A stretch of 6,123 bases of DNA from an uncultured Collinsella sp. (GCA_902478985.1 CABSNH010000096.1:1-6123); one strand, 5' to 3'. Positions 1 through 5,702 are shown, numbered from the stretch's first letter. Made by a program: numbers and translations. The notes: generated by a model not told the origin, from the sequence alone.

Positions 1-87
1 GGATTCATTGTAGAGGACCAGACGATTGTCGTACCGGCAGTTTTGAGCGAAACCGATTTGGGCATGACAGAAACCGTCAACGGTTAA
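1..87 (+). CDS. 3' end of an unidentified protein-coding gene (partial)
   Basis: Frame 1 is open from the window edge to a TAA at 85-87 and encodes 28 residues ending in TDLGMTETVNG. I do not recognise the protein. The beginning, GFIVEDQTIVV, loosely resembles the C-terminal end of actinobacterial GlgC (glucose-1-phosphate adenylyltransferase), where GFTV is followed by a short beta strand; a glycogen gene would suit the glgP at the other end of the window, but this is a weak resemblance over ten residues. No clear terminator follows, only a 5-bp dyad at 101-113 (ACCGA/TCGGT). The next gene starts 88 bases later on the same strand. The frame could also be open by chance. Confidence 0.45.
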   Translation, partial: GFIVEDQTIVVPAVLSETDLGMTETVNG

Positions 88-109
88 ATCCTGTCGCTTT
101 ACCGATATT

Positions 110-140
110 CGGTTTAAACAACTTTAAGAAATGCTATCGT
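110..140 (+). promoter_or_regulatory. candidate promoter and operator-like site of the GntR-family gene
   Basis: An extended -10-like sequence, TGCTATCGT, lies at 132-140, with a poor -35 match (GTTTAA, 112-117) 17 bases upstream of its hexamer. The -35 region overlaps a palindrome GTTTAAAC (112-119). The stretch GTTTAAACAACT at 112-123 matches GTTCAAACAACT in the transporter control region (1084-1095) at 11 of 12 positions. This suggests that the regulator may also act on its own promoter. The promoter call is weak; the shared 12-mer is seen directly. Confidence 0.3.
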
Positions 141-175
141 GCCTAGCCGGAAATGAATAATGTAGAGGTGAAACA

Positions 176-895
176 ATGCCAAAAGCGATATACGAAGGAA
201 TCTACCGAGAAATACGCTCGCGCATCATTAATGGGACCTATGCGTTTCAGGAGATGCTGCCAACCGAAGCCGAGCTGACCGCGGAATTTGGCTGCACGCG
301 CAATACCGTCCGCCGCGCTTTGAGCATGCTGGCCGACGGGATGTTTGTGCAGCCCATACACGGCAAGGGCGTGCGCGTTATTTGGCTTAAGGGCGAAACC
401 GACATGTTGGGCGCACTCGAAGAGGTTGAGTCGTTTGGCGAGTTTGCAAAGCGCAACAATGCCGTTGCATCGACGGACGTTAAGTCTTTCGAACATCTGG
501 TTTGCACCGAGCAACTCTCTCGTCACCTGGGCTTTAAGGTGGGCGAGGAGTTGATTCGCGTAGTGCGTGTCCGAAGCCTCAACGGCAACGCGCGCCAAGT
601 GGACCATGGCTATTTTTTGGCGTCGATCGCCAAGGGCCTGACTCCCGAGATCGCGGCAGATTCTATTTACGGCTATCTGGAGCACAAGCGCGGTGTCAAA
701 GTGATGGCGAGCCGTCGTACGGTGAGTGTCGAGCTCGCCAACGATGAGGACTGCAGCTATCTTGACCTCGGCAAATACAACTGCGTTGCCGTCATGGAGA
801 GTCAGTCGTACACCTCGGATGGCATCTTGTTTGAGGTGACGCACACTCGCACACACCCCGAGATCTTCCATTACCGCGTCAATTCCAAGCGATAG
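176..895 (+). CDS. GntR/HutC-family transcriptional regulator, TreR-like, with UTRA domain
   Basis: A cytoplasmic DNA-binding repressor of 239 aa, the usual length for this family. Residues 1-70 form the winged helix-turn-helix: LPTEAELTAEFGCTRNTVRRAL (28-49) is the classic GntR recognition segment and HGKGVRV (62-68) the wing. Residues of about 95-235 match a UTRA effector domain (HutC subfamily). From memory, the C-terminal half lines up well with Bacillus subtilis TreR: DHGYF, SIYGYLE, a DLGxY segment and a terminal FHYRV-like strand all have counterparts, and the length is the same. The effector would then be a sugar or sugar phosphate. The ATG at 176 is preceded by AGAGGTG (164-170) at 5 bases. 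Codon use is less biased than in the transporter genes, which fits low expression. It lies upstream of the importer on the same strand but is separated from it by a strong terminator, so it is probably its own transcription unit. The UTRA assignment is firm; trehalose as cue is inference. Confidence 0.93.
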   Translation: MPKAIYEGIYREIRSRIINGTYAFQEMLPTEAELTAEFGCTRNTVRRALSMLADGMFVQPIHGKGVRVIWLKGETDMLGALEEVESFGEFAKRNNAVASTDVKSFEHLVCTEQLSRHLGFKVGEELIRVVRVRSLNGNARQVDHGYFLASIAKGLTPEIAADSIYGYLEHKRGVKVMASRRTVSVELANDEDCSYLDLGKYNCVAVMESQSYTSDGILFEVTHTRTHPEIFHYRVNSKR

Positions 896-933
896 CCGGC
901 TAGCTCGCAGCCTGACGAGACTCATGGCCTCAA

Positions 934-988
934 AGAGAAAACGCCCGGTCAAACCGACGGTACATCGGCTTGACCGGGCGTTTTCTCT
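934..988 (+). terminator. intrinsic terminator of the regulator gene, very long perfect stem
   Basis: A 19-bp perfect inverted repeat pairs 934-952 with 970-988, extended by four further pairs (954-957 with 965-968) after one A-C mismatch; the loop is CGGTACA. The arm reads AGAGAAAACGCCCGGTCAA, so the GC-rich core is flanked by an A-run on one side and TTTTCTCT on the other, and the structure could terminate in both directions. It begins 38 bases after the regulator stop codon and insulates the importer from read-through. Confidence 0.85.
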
Positions 989-1006
989 GCATTAGATAAC
1001 AAATAA

Positions 1007-1018
1007 TTGTTTATACAA
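1007..1018. promoter_or_regulatory. candidate operator 1 for the TreR-like regulator (TTGT-N4-ACAA)
   Basis: TTGTTTATACAA is a 12-base dyad with TTGT/ACAA half-sites. From memory, the Bacillus subtilis TreR operator is TTGTATATACAA, which differs at one base. The site lies in the AT-rich control region of the importer and just upstream of a possible -35 hexamer at 1022. It shares its half-sites with the dyad at 1082-1093. Binding is inferred from the regulator's family and from this repetition. Confidence 0.5.
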
Positions 1019-1021
1019 AAC

Positions 1022-1049
1022 TTGTCAAGTATCAAGTTGAAATTACCGT
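1022..1049 (+). promoter_or_regulatory. possible promoter of the ABC importer operon
   Basis: TTGTCA (1022-1027, five of six to the -35 consensus) is followed after 16 bases by TACCGT (1044-1049), which keeps only the T1, A2 and T6 positions of a -10 box. The -35 hexamer lies within an 11-base palindrome, ACTTGTCAAGT (1020-1030). This would place the two TTGT-N4-ACAA dyads on either side of the promoter. An alternative -35, TTGAAA at 1037-1042, has no good partner. No unambiguous promoter can be named from sequence alone. Confidence 0.28.
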
Positions 1050-1081
1050 TCACCGAAGTTTTTCTACCGCTCTAGTAATAC

Positions 1082-1093
1082 TTGTTCAAACAA
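1082..1093. promoter_or_regulatory. candidate operator 2 for the TreR-like regulator (TTGT-N4-ACAA)
   Basis: TTGTTCAAACAA repeats the TTGT/ACAA half-sites of the dyad at 1007-1018, with start points 75 bases apart, close to seven helical turns. A shorter palindrome without the central four bases, TTGTACAA, follows at 1110-1117. Two such sites bracketing a promoter would suit repression by looping or by cooperative binding. The repetition is seen; the function is inferred. Confidence 0.45.
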
Positions 1094-1127
1094 CTAGCCA
1101 AATAGCGTATTGTACAAATCAGCAAAA

Positions 1128-1178
1128 GGGGCAAAGTCCCCGAGCCAATCTCCGAAGGCGGCGGCAAAGGGTGCCGCC
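1128..1178 (+). promoter_or_regulatory. structured 5' leader of the binding-protein mRNA (two GC-rich hairpins)
   Basis: GGGG (1128-1131) pairs with CCCC (1138-1141) around the loop CAAAGT, and GGCGGC (1160-1165) pairs with GCCGCC (1173-1178) around AAAGGGT. The second stem ends 9 bases before the ribosome binding site. Both hairpins carry a GGCAAAG sequence at the 5' side of the loop. I could not match the pair to a riboswitch class that I know. They could protect the 5' end of an abundant transcript or affect initiation. Confidence 0.4.
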
Positions 1179-1187
1179 ACGGTGTGA

Positions 1188-1195
1188 AAGGGTGG
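1188..1195 (+). promoter_or_regulatory. ribosome binding site that sets the start of the binding protein
   Basis: AAGGGTGG ends 6 bases before the ATG at 1202. It overlaps the codons that would follow an alternative in-frame GTG at 1184, so the GTG start (six more residues, MKGWIV) is unlikely. The ATG at 1214 is possible but lacks an equally good site. Confidence 0.6.
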
Positions 1196-1201
1196 ATTGT
1201 A

Positions 1202-2518
1202 ATGAAGAACGAAATGAGCAGAAGGCAGTTCCTGGGCTTTGCTGGTTCCGCGGCTGCGGTTCTTGGTCTGGGCCTCGTGGGCTGCGGTGGCTCCGCCGGC
1301 TCCGGCTCCTCTGCTTCTGGTGACGCTGCCGAGGTCTACTTCCTCCAATTCAAGCCCGAGGTCGACAAGGAGTGGAAGGAGATCGCCAAGGCGTACAAGA
1401 AGGAGAAGGGCGTCGAGGTTAAGATCGTGACCGCCGCCTCCAACACCTACGAGGAGAAGCTCAAGTCCGAGATGTCCAAGAGCTCCGCTCCGACCCTGTT
1501 CCAGGTCAACGGCCCCACCGGTCTTAAGAACTGGAAGGATTACTGCGCCGACCTGTCCGATACCAAGCTCCGCGGTGAGCTCATCGACGACTCCCTGGCT
1601 CTGCAGTCCGACGGCAAGGATCTGGGTATCGACTGGGTCCAGGAGAGCTACGGCATCATCTACAACAAGCAGCTGCTCGAGAAGGCTGGCTACAAGGCCG
1701 AGGACATCAACTCCTTCGACAAGCTGAAGGCTTGTGCCGACGACATCCAGGCCCGCAAGGACGAGCTTGGCGTTGAGGGTGCCTTCACTTCCGCCGGCAT
1801 GGATGACTCCTCCAGCTGGCGTTACACCACCCACCTCGCCAACCTCCCGCTCTACTACGAGTTCGAGAAGGAGCACAACCAGGAGGACGACGAGATCAAG
1901 GGCGAGTATCTCGACAACTTCAAGCAGATCTTCGACCTGTACATCACCGACTCCACCTGCGATCCTTCGCAGCTTGCCTCCAAGACCGGTGACGACGCCA
2001 CCAACGAGTTCGCAACCGGCAAGGCCGTCTTCTATCAGAACGGCTCTTGGGCATACGCTGACCTCACCAAGGCCGGTATGACCGACGACCAGCTCGGCAT
2101 GCTGCCGATCTACATCGGCGTTGACGGCGAGGAGAACCAGGGCCTGTGCTCCGGCGGCGAGAACTACTGGTGCGTGAGCTCCCAGGCTTCCGAGGATGCC
2201 CAGAAGGCCACCGAGGACTTCATGTACTGGTGCGTCACCGCTGACACCCCGACCAGCATCATCGCCGACAAGATGGGTCTGACCGCTCCGTTCAAGAGCG
2301 CCAAGGAGACTACCAACGTCTTCTCGCAGCAGGCCGTTGCCATGGCTAAGGACGGCAAGAAGACCGTCGCTTGGGACTTCGTCTACATCCCCTCTGAGGA
2401 GTGGAAGAAGAACCTCAAGCAGGCTCTGATTGCCTATGCTGCCGACAACAGCAAGTGGGACGGCGTCAAGAACGCCTTCGTCGATGGCTGGAAGACCGAG
2501 AAGGCTGCTTCCGAGTAA
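1202..2518 (+). CDS. carbohydrate ABC transporter substrate-binding lipoprotein (family 1)
   Basis: A 438-aa extracellular lipoprotein that captures the sugar for the importer encoded downstream. The N-terminus has a twin-arginine motif, SRRQFLGF (6-13), a hydrophobic stretch and the lipobox LVGC with Cys28 as lipidation site, then a Gly/Ser linker to about residue 40. The rest looks like a type I sugar-binding fold: GIIYNKQLLEK (151-161) matches the second half of the family-1 solute-binding signature, and FATGKAVFYQNGSW (270-283) is the usual GKA...GSW segment. Trp and Tyr residues such as W145, Y150, W206, W283 and W391 could stack on sugar rings. The length is normal. Codon use is the most biased in the window, with no TTA, CTA or TCA codon in frame, which suggests high expression. 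The gene is first in the operon; a hairpin follows its stop. MsmE- or MalE-type oligosaccharide binding is likely, but the substrate cannot be read from sequence. Confidence 0.93.
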   Translation: MKNEMSRRQFLGFAGSAAAVLGLGLVGCGGSAGSGSSASGDAAEVYFLQFKPEVDKEWKEIAKAYKKEKGVEVKIVTAASNTYEEKLKSEMSKSSAPTLFQVNGPTGLKNWKDYCADLSDTKLRGELIDDSLALQSDGKDLGIDWVQESYGIIYNKQLLEKAGYKAEDINSFDKLKACADDIQARKDELGVEGAFTSAGMDDSSSWRYTTHLANLPLYYEFEKEHNQEDDEIKGEYLDNFKQIFDLYITDSTCDPSQLASKTGDDATNEFATGKAVFYQNGSWAYADLTKAGMTDDQLGMLPIYIGVDGEENQGLCSGGENYWCVSSQASEDAQKATEDFMYWCVTADTPTSIIADKMGLTAPFKSAKETTNVFSQQAVAMAKDGKKTVAWDFVYIPSEEWKKNLKQALIAYAADNSKWDGVKNAFVDGWKTEKAASE

Positions 2519-2549
2519 GTGGTTGCTGCCCAAGCTATCTGATTAGCGA

Positions 2550-2585
2550 CAGGGGGCGGGCAGACGTTGGTTTGCCCGCCCCCTG
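2550..2585 (+). other. intercistronic hairpin between binding protein and first permease
   Basis: CAGGGGGCGGGCA (2550-2562) pairs perfectly over 13 bp with 2573-2585, and three more pairs, one a G-U, close a GTTG loop. No T-tract follows; the next bases are CATATTGAAAGGA, which include the ribosome binding site of the permease gene. It is therefore more likely an mRNA-stabilising or partial-termination element that keeps binding protein in excess over the membrane subunits than a full terminator. Similar hairpins are known behind malE-type genes. Confidence 0.7.
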
Positions 2586-2605
2586 CATATTGAAAGGACC
2601 CTTTT

Positions 2606-3460
2606 ATGGGCAAAGCACTCAAGCGCTGGTGGCCGCTCTTTATGCTGCCCACGTGCCTGGCGTTTATGATCGGGTTCGTGATCCCCTTTATCCAGGGCTT
2701 CTATCTCTCGTTCTGCCAGTTTATTACCATCAACAATGCGCACTTTGTCGGTATCGAGAACTACGTGCGCGCGCTGTCCGATCCACAGTTCTCCACGTCG
2801 TTCTTCTTTACCGTGGCGTTTGCCTTCCTGTCGACGGTGCTCATCAACGTGATCGCCCTGGCCATTGCGCAGGCGCTCACCCGCAAGGCGCTCAAAGGCA
2901 CCAACATCTTCCGTACGATCTTCTTTATGCCTAACCTGATCGGCGGCATCGTGCTGGGCTACATTTGGCAGATTCTGATCAACTGCCTGCTCTCCAACGT
3001 GGGCGCCCAGCTCATCGCTCTTAACTCTGCTGCTGGCTTCTGGGGCCTTATCATCCTGACCCTGTGGCAGCAGGTCGGCTACATGATGATCATCTACATC
3101 GCTGGTCTGCAGTCCATTCCGTCCGACTACATCGAGGCCGCCAAGGTCGACGGCGCTACGGCATGGCAGACGTTTTGGAAGGTTAAGATCCCTAACCTGA
3201 TGCCGACCATCACCATCTGCCTGTTCCTGTCCATCACCAACGGCTTTAAGTTGTTCGACCAGAACCTCGCCCTTACCGGCGGCGCCCCCGCGCACTCCAC
3301 CGAGATGCTCGCCCTGAACATCTACAACACGTTCTATTCGCGTGCCGGTATCGCATGGCAGGGCATTGGTCAGGCCAAGGCGGTTATCTTCTGCATCCTG
3401 GTCGTGGCCATCTCCATGATCCAGCTTAAGGCCACGAGGTCCAAGGAGGTGCAGCAGTAA
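2606..3460 (+). CDS. sugar ABC transporter permease, MalF/UgpA/MsmF type
   Basis: A 284-aa inner-membrane subunit of the importer. About six hydrophobic helices are visible, roughly at 11-33, 66-90, 103-125, 142-168, 200-218 and 256-275. The cytoplasmic coupling loop EAAKVDGATAWQTFWKVKIP (177-196) is the EAA motif that docks on the ATPase, with the conserved Gly at 183. The segment RTIFFMPNLIGGIVLGYIW (103-121) is typical of this permease family, and the length fits the short UgpA/MsmF group rather than E. coli MalF with its large periplasmic loop. ATG 2606 has GAAAGGA at 2592-2598, 7 bases upstream. The stop overlaps the next start (TAATG). It pairs with the following permease to form the translocation pore. 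Substrate is not resolved. Confidence 0.93.
   Translation: MGKALKRWWPLFMLPTCLAFMIGFVIPFIQGFYLSFCQFITINNAHFVGIENYVRALSDPQFSTSFFFTVAFAFLSTVLINVIALAIAQALTRKALKGTNIFRTIFFMPNLIGGIVLGYIWQILINCLLSNVGAQLIALNSAAGFWGLIILTLWQQVGYMMIIYIAGLQSIPSDYIEAAKVDGATAWQTFWKVKIPNLMPTITICLFLSITNGFKLFDQNLALTGGAPAHSTEMLALNIYNTFYSRAGIAWQGIGQAKAVIFCILVVAISMIQLKATRSKEVQQ
3443..3450 (+). promoter_or_regulatory. strong internal ribosome binding site of the second permease
   Basis: AAGGAGGT is a full-length Shine-Dalgarno match inside the last codons of the first permease gene, 9 bases before the overlapping ATG at 3460. It is the best ribosome binding site in the window. With the one-base TAATG overlap it supports both re-initiation and independent loading, which would keep the two pore subunits equal in amount. 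Confidence 0.75.
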
Positions 3461-4299
3461 TGAAACGCGATAAGGTTATCAACCGCGCGCTCTCGATTTT
3501 CTTTACGATTCTGTCGCTCGCGTGGATCTACCCCGTGTTCATGATTGCGCTCAATTCCTTTAAAAAGGGAACTGCAATCAGCACCACCACGGCGTTCGAT
3601 TTGCTTACGCCTGAGACGTTCAACGGCCTTGCAAACTACGTGCACGCTCTTAACGAGCAGGGCTTTGCCTCGGCGTTTATGTACTCGCTCATCATCACGG
3701 TCACGTCGGTCGTTCTGATTTTGGTGTGCTGCTCCATGTGCGCTTGGTACGTAGTGCGCGTCAACAGCAAGATTTCGAACTTCTTCTATTACCTGTTCGT
3801 GTTCTCGATGGTCGTGCCCTTCCAGATGCTCATGTTCACGCTGTCCAATTTGGCGGACCGCATCGGCTTCAACACGCCGTTCAACATCTGCTTTATCTAC
3901 CTCGGCTTTGGCGCGGGCCTGGCGGTCTTTATGTTCGCCGGTTTTGTAAAGAACATCCCGCTCGAGATCGAGGAGGCGGCCATGATCGATGGCTGCAACC
4001 CGGTCCAGGTGTTCTTTAAGATCGTCCTTCCCATCATGAAGCCCACCTATCTTTCGGTCGGCATCCTCGAGACCATGTGGGTCTGGAACGACTATCTGCT
4101 GCCCTACCTTACGCTCGACTCCACCAAGTACAAGACCATTCCTATCTTGATCCAGTACTTCCGCGGCGGCTACGGCCACGTCGAGCTCGGCCCCATGATG
4201 GCCTGCATCATGATGGTCGTTATCCCCATCGTTATCATGTACATCCTCTGTCAGAAGTACATCATCGACGGCGTGGTGGCAGGTGCCGTCAAGGGCTGA
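3460..4299 (+). CDS. sugar ABC transporter permease, MalG/UgpE/MsmG type
   Basis: A 279-aa membrane subunit, the second half of the translocation pore. Hydrophobic segments lie at about 9-31, 71-98, 107-129, 141-163, 194-214 and 246-265. The EAA loop EEAAMIDGCNPVQVFFKIVLP (171-191) is complete, including Gly178 and the LP at 190-191. WNDYLLPYLTL (209-219) and the C-terminal tail YIIDGVVAGAVKG are hallmarks of the MalG-type partner. Its ATG shares one base with the stop of the upstream permease. The ATPase gene follows after 68 bases. Length is normal and nothing is broken. The family is certain; the transported sugar is not. Confidence 0.94.
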   Translation: MKRDKVINRALSIFFTILSLAWIYPVFMIALNSFKKGTAISTTTAFDLLTPETFNGLANYVHALNEQGFASAFMYSLIITVTSVVLILVCCSMCAWYVVRVNSKISNFFYYLFVFSMVVPFQMLMFTLSNLADRIGFNTPFNICFIYLGFGAGLAVFMFAGFVKNIPLEIEEAAMIDGCNPVQVFFKIVLPIMKPTYLSVGILETMWVWNDYLLPYLTLDSTKYKTIPILIQYFRGGYGHVELGPMMACIMMVVIPIVIMYILCQKYIIDGVVAGAVKG

Positions 4300-4323
4300 T
4301 GCCGTAACTGTTTTGCAAGTTTC

Positions 4324-4350
4324 TGCGGCGCCCCTCAGCGCGGCGCCGCA
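4324..4350 (+). other. intercistronic hairpin before the ATPase gene
   Basis: TGCGGCGCC (4324-4332) pairs perfectly with GGCGCCGCA (4342-4350) around a nine-base loop. As with the hairpin at 2550-2585, no T-tract follows; the next bases are TATCGAAAGG, which serve as ribosome binding site for the ATG at 4368. GCATATCGAAAGG (4348-4360) matches GCATATTGAAAGG (2585-2597) at 12 of 13 positions. It may adjust the relative amounts of permease and ATPase mRNA. Confidence 0.65.
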
Positions 4351-4367
4351 TATCGAAAGGTAGAGAC

Positions 4368-5567
4368 ATGGCCGAGATCGTTCTCAAACATGTTCAGAAG
4401 GTGTATCCCAACAACGAGTCAAAAAAGAAGGGCTTCTTTGGCAAAAAGAAGAAGACCGAGGAGAAGAAGCACAACCTCAAGGTTACCGAGGACGGTGTGC
4501 TCGCTGTAGAGGACTTCAACCTCACCGTTCACGACCAGGAGTTCGTCGTCCTCGTTGGCCCCTCTGGCTGCGGTAAGTCCACGACGATGCGCATGGTCGC
4601 CGGCCTGGAGGACATTACCTCGGGCGATGTGCTCATCGACGGCAAGCGTGTCAACGACGTGGCGCCCAAGGACCGCGACATCGCCATGGTGTTCCAGAGC
4701 TACGCTCTGTACCCCAATATGACGGTGTACGAGAACATGGCATTTACGCTCGAGCTCAAGAAGGTTCCCAAGGACGAGATCGACCGCAAGGTTCGCTCTG
4801 CTGCCGAGATTCTGGGCATTACCGAGTACCTCGACCGTAAGCCCAAGGCGCTCTCCGGCGGCCAGCGCCAGCGTGTCGCTATCGGCCGCGCCATCGTGCG
4901 TGACCCCAAGGTCTTCCTGATGGACGAGCCGCTGTCCAACCTGGACGCCAAGCTCCGTAACCAGATGCGTGCCGAGCTCATTAAGCTGCGCCACGAGATC
5001 AAGGGCACGTTCATTTATGTTACTCACGACCAGACCGAGGCCATGACCCTTGGCGACCGCATCGTGGTCATGAAGGACGGCGTCGTCCAACAGATCGCCA
5101 CGCCGCAGGAGGTCTTCAACCATCCCGCGAACATCTTCGTCGCCGGCTTCATCGGCGTGCCGCAGATGAACTTCTTCGATGCCCAGCTGGTGCGCTCGGG
5201 CAATGGCTTTACCGTCAAGACCGAGGATATGAACGTGGCGCTCGCCCCCGAGACTTGCGCTCAGCTTGCCCTCAACTGGGACGGCGGCGACGTGAAGGAG
5301 ATTACGGCCGGCGTGCGTCCCGAGCAGATCCTGCTTGCCGACAAGGACGAGGAGGGTGCGCTCCAGGGCACCGTCGAGGTGACCGAGCTCATGGGCTCGA
5401 CCGAGCATGTCCACGTGACCGCTCCCGACGGCCAGTTTGTCCTGATTATCCCCGTCGTCGACCTCGAGGCCAAGGGCGCGCTCAAGGCTGGCGACACCAT
5501 CTGGTTCAAGTTCGAGAAGAACGCGACCCATCTCTTCGATAAGGTGTCTGGCAAGAACCTTATCTAG
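4368..5567 (+). CDS. ugpC: sugar ABC transporter ATP-binding protein, MalK/MsmK/UgpC type, with Lys-rich insertion
   Basis: A 399-aa cytoplasmic ATPase that drives the importer. Visible in order: A-loop Tyr13; Walker A GPSGCGKST (64-72); Q-loop Gln110 in VFQSYALYPNMTV; signature LSGGQRQR (162-169); Walker B VFLMDE (182-187) with catalytic Glu187; D-loop SNLD (190-193); switch His220 in YVTHDQTEAM. Residues from about 240 form the TOBE-type regulatory domain, with GVRPEQ (315-320). All catalytic residues are present. The protein is longer than its relatives because about 28 residues (near 16-43) are inserted between the first two strands, with KKKGFFGKKKK at 19-29. In E. coli MalK Walker A starts near residue 36, here at 64. 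The symbol is a family-level name; glycerol-3-phosphate transport is not implied and msmK would serve equally. It is the last operon gene, 68 bases after the second permease, with a terminator downstream. Confidence 0.93.
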   Translation: MAEIVLKHVQKVYPNNESKKKGFFGKKKKTEEKKHNLKVTEDGVLAVEDFNLTVHDQEFVVLVGPSGCGKSTTMRMVAGLEDITSGDVLIDGKRVNDVAPKDRDIAMVFQSYALYPNMTVYENMAFTLELKKVPKDEIDRKVRSAAEILGITEYLDRKPKALSGGQRQRVAIGRAIVRDPKVFLMDEPLSNLDAKLRNQMRAELIKLRHEIKGTFIYVTHDQTEAMTLGDRIVVMKDGVVQQIATPQEVFNHPANIFVAGFIGVPQMNFFDAQLVRSGNGFTVKTEDMNVALAPETCAQLALNWDGGDVKEITAGVRPEQILLADKDEEGALQGTVEVTELMGSTEHVHVTAPDGQFVLIIPVVDLEAKGALKAGDTIWFKFEKNATHLFDKVSGKNLI

Positions 5568-5597
5568 GCCCGGTGCATCCAGGCCCTCCCTTTGGGC

Positions 5598-5629
5598 GAC
5601 TGCGGTATTGCCATCCTTTTGCCGCGGTC
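5598..5629 (+). other. weak stem-loop after the ATPase gene
   Basis: GACTGCGG (5598-5605) pairs with CCGCGGTC (5622-5629), one pair being T-G. It has no T-tract behind it and precedes the clear terminator by a few bases. It may help protect the 3' end of the operon mRNA, or have no function. Confidence 0.3.
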
Positions 5630-5635
5630 ACATAT

Positions 5636-5679
5636 AAGGCTCCCCTCCCGTCCGCTGGGCGAGAGGGGAGCCTTTCTTT
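5636..5679 (+). terminator. intrinsic terminator of the ABC importer operon
   Basis: AAGGCTCCCCTC (5636-5647) pairs perfectly over 12 bp with GAGGGGAGCCTT (5663-5674), followed by TTTCTTTGTGTT in the transcribed direction. It begins 69 bases after the stop codon of the ATPase gene. Confidence 0.88.
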
Positions 5680-5702
5680 GTGTTGGGGTTGTCTGGCCGG
5701 TC

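Noticed and set aside
143..952. Antisense open frame across the regulator gene
   Set aside because: The sense strand encodes a full GntR/UTRA protein; the antisense frame shows no known family and runs through the terminator hairpin.
1038..1052. Possible catabolite-response (cre) site TGAAATTACCGTTCA
   Set aside because: The half-sites form a dyad, but the central CG and spacing do not fit the cre consensus well, and CcpA control is not established for this lineage.
1184..1201. GTG start for the binding protein six codons upstream
   Set aside because: The bases it would translate contain the best ribosome binding site for ATG 1202, and it would put extra residues ahead of a normal Tat/lipoprotein signal.
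1094..2533. Long antisense open frame of 479 codons opposite the binding-protein gene
   Set aside because: It is in codon register with the binding-protein gene and stays open because that gene lacks TTA, CTA and TCA codons. The product is a low-complexity Leu/Val/Gly-rich string with no recognisable domain.
2550..2585. Hairpin as a full terminator after the binding-protein gene
   Set aside because: No T-tract follows, and the permease ribosome binding site begins within a few bases, so read-through must be normal.
2543..4179. Antisense open frames of about 250-270 codons opposite the permease genes
   Set aside because: They are codon-aligned shadows of the permeases and carry no ribosome binding site or domain.
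4419..5531. Antisense open frame of 370 codons opposite the ATPase gene
   Set aside because: Same register effect of codon bias; the sense strand encodes a complete ATPase with all motifs.
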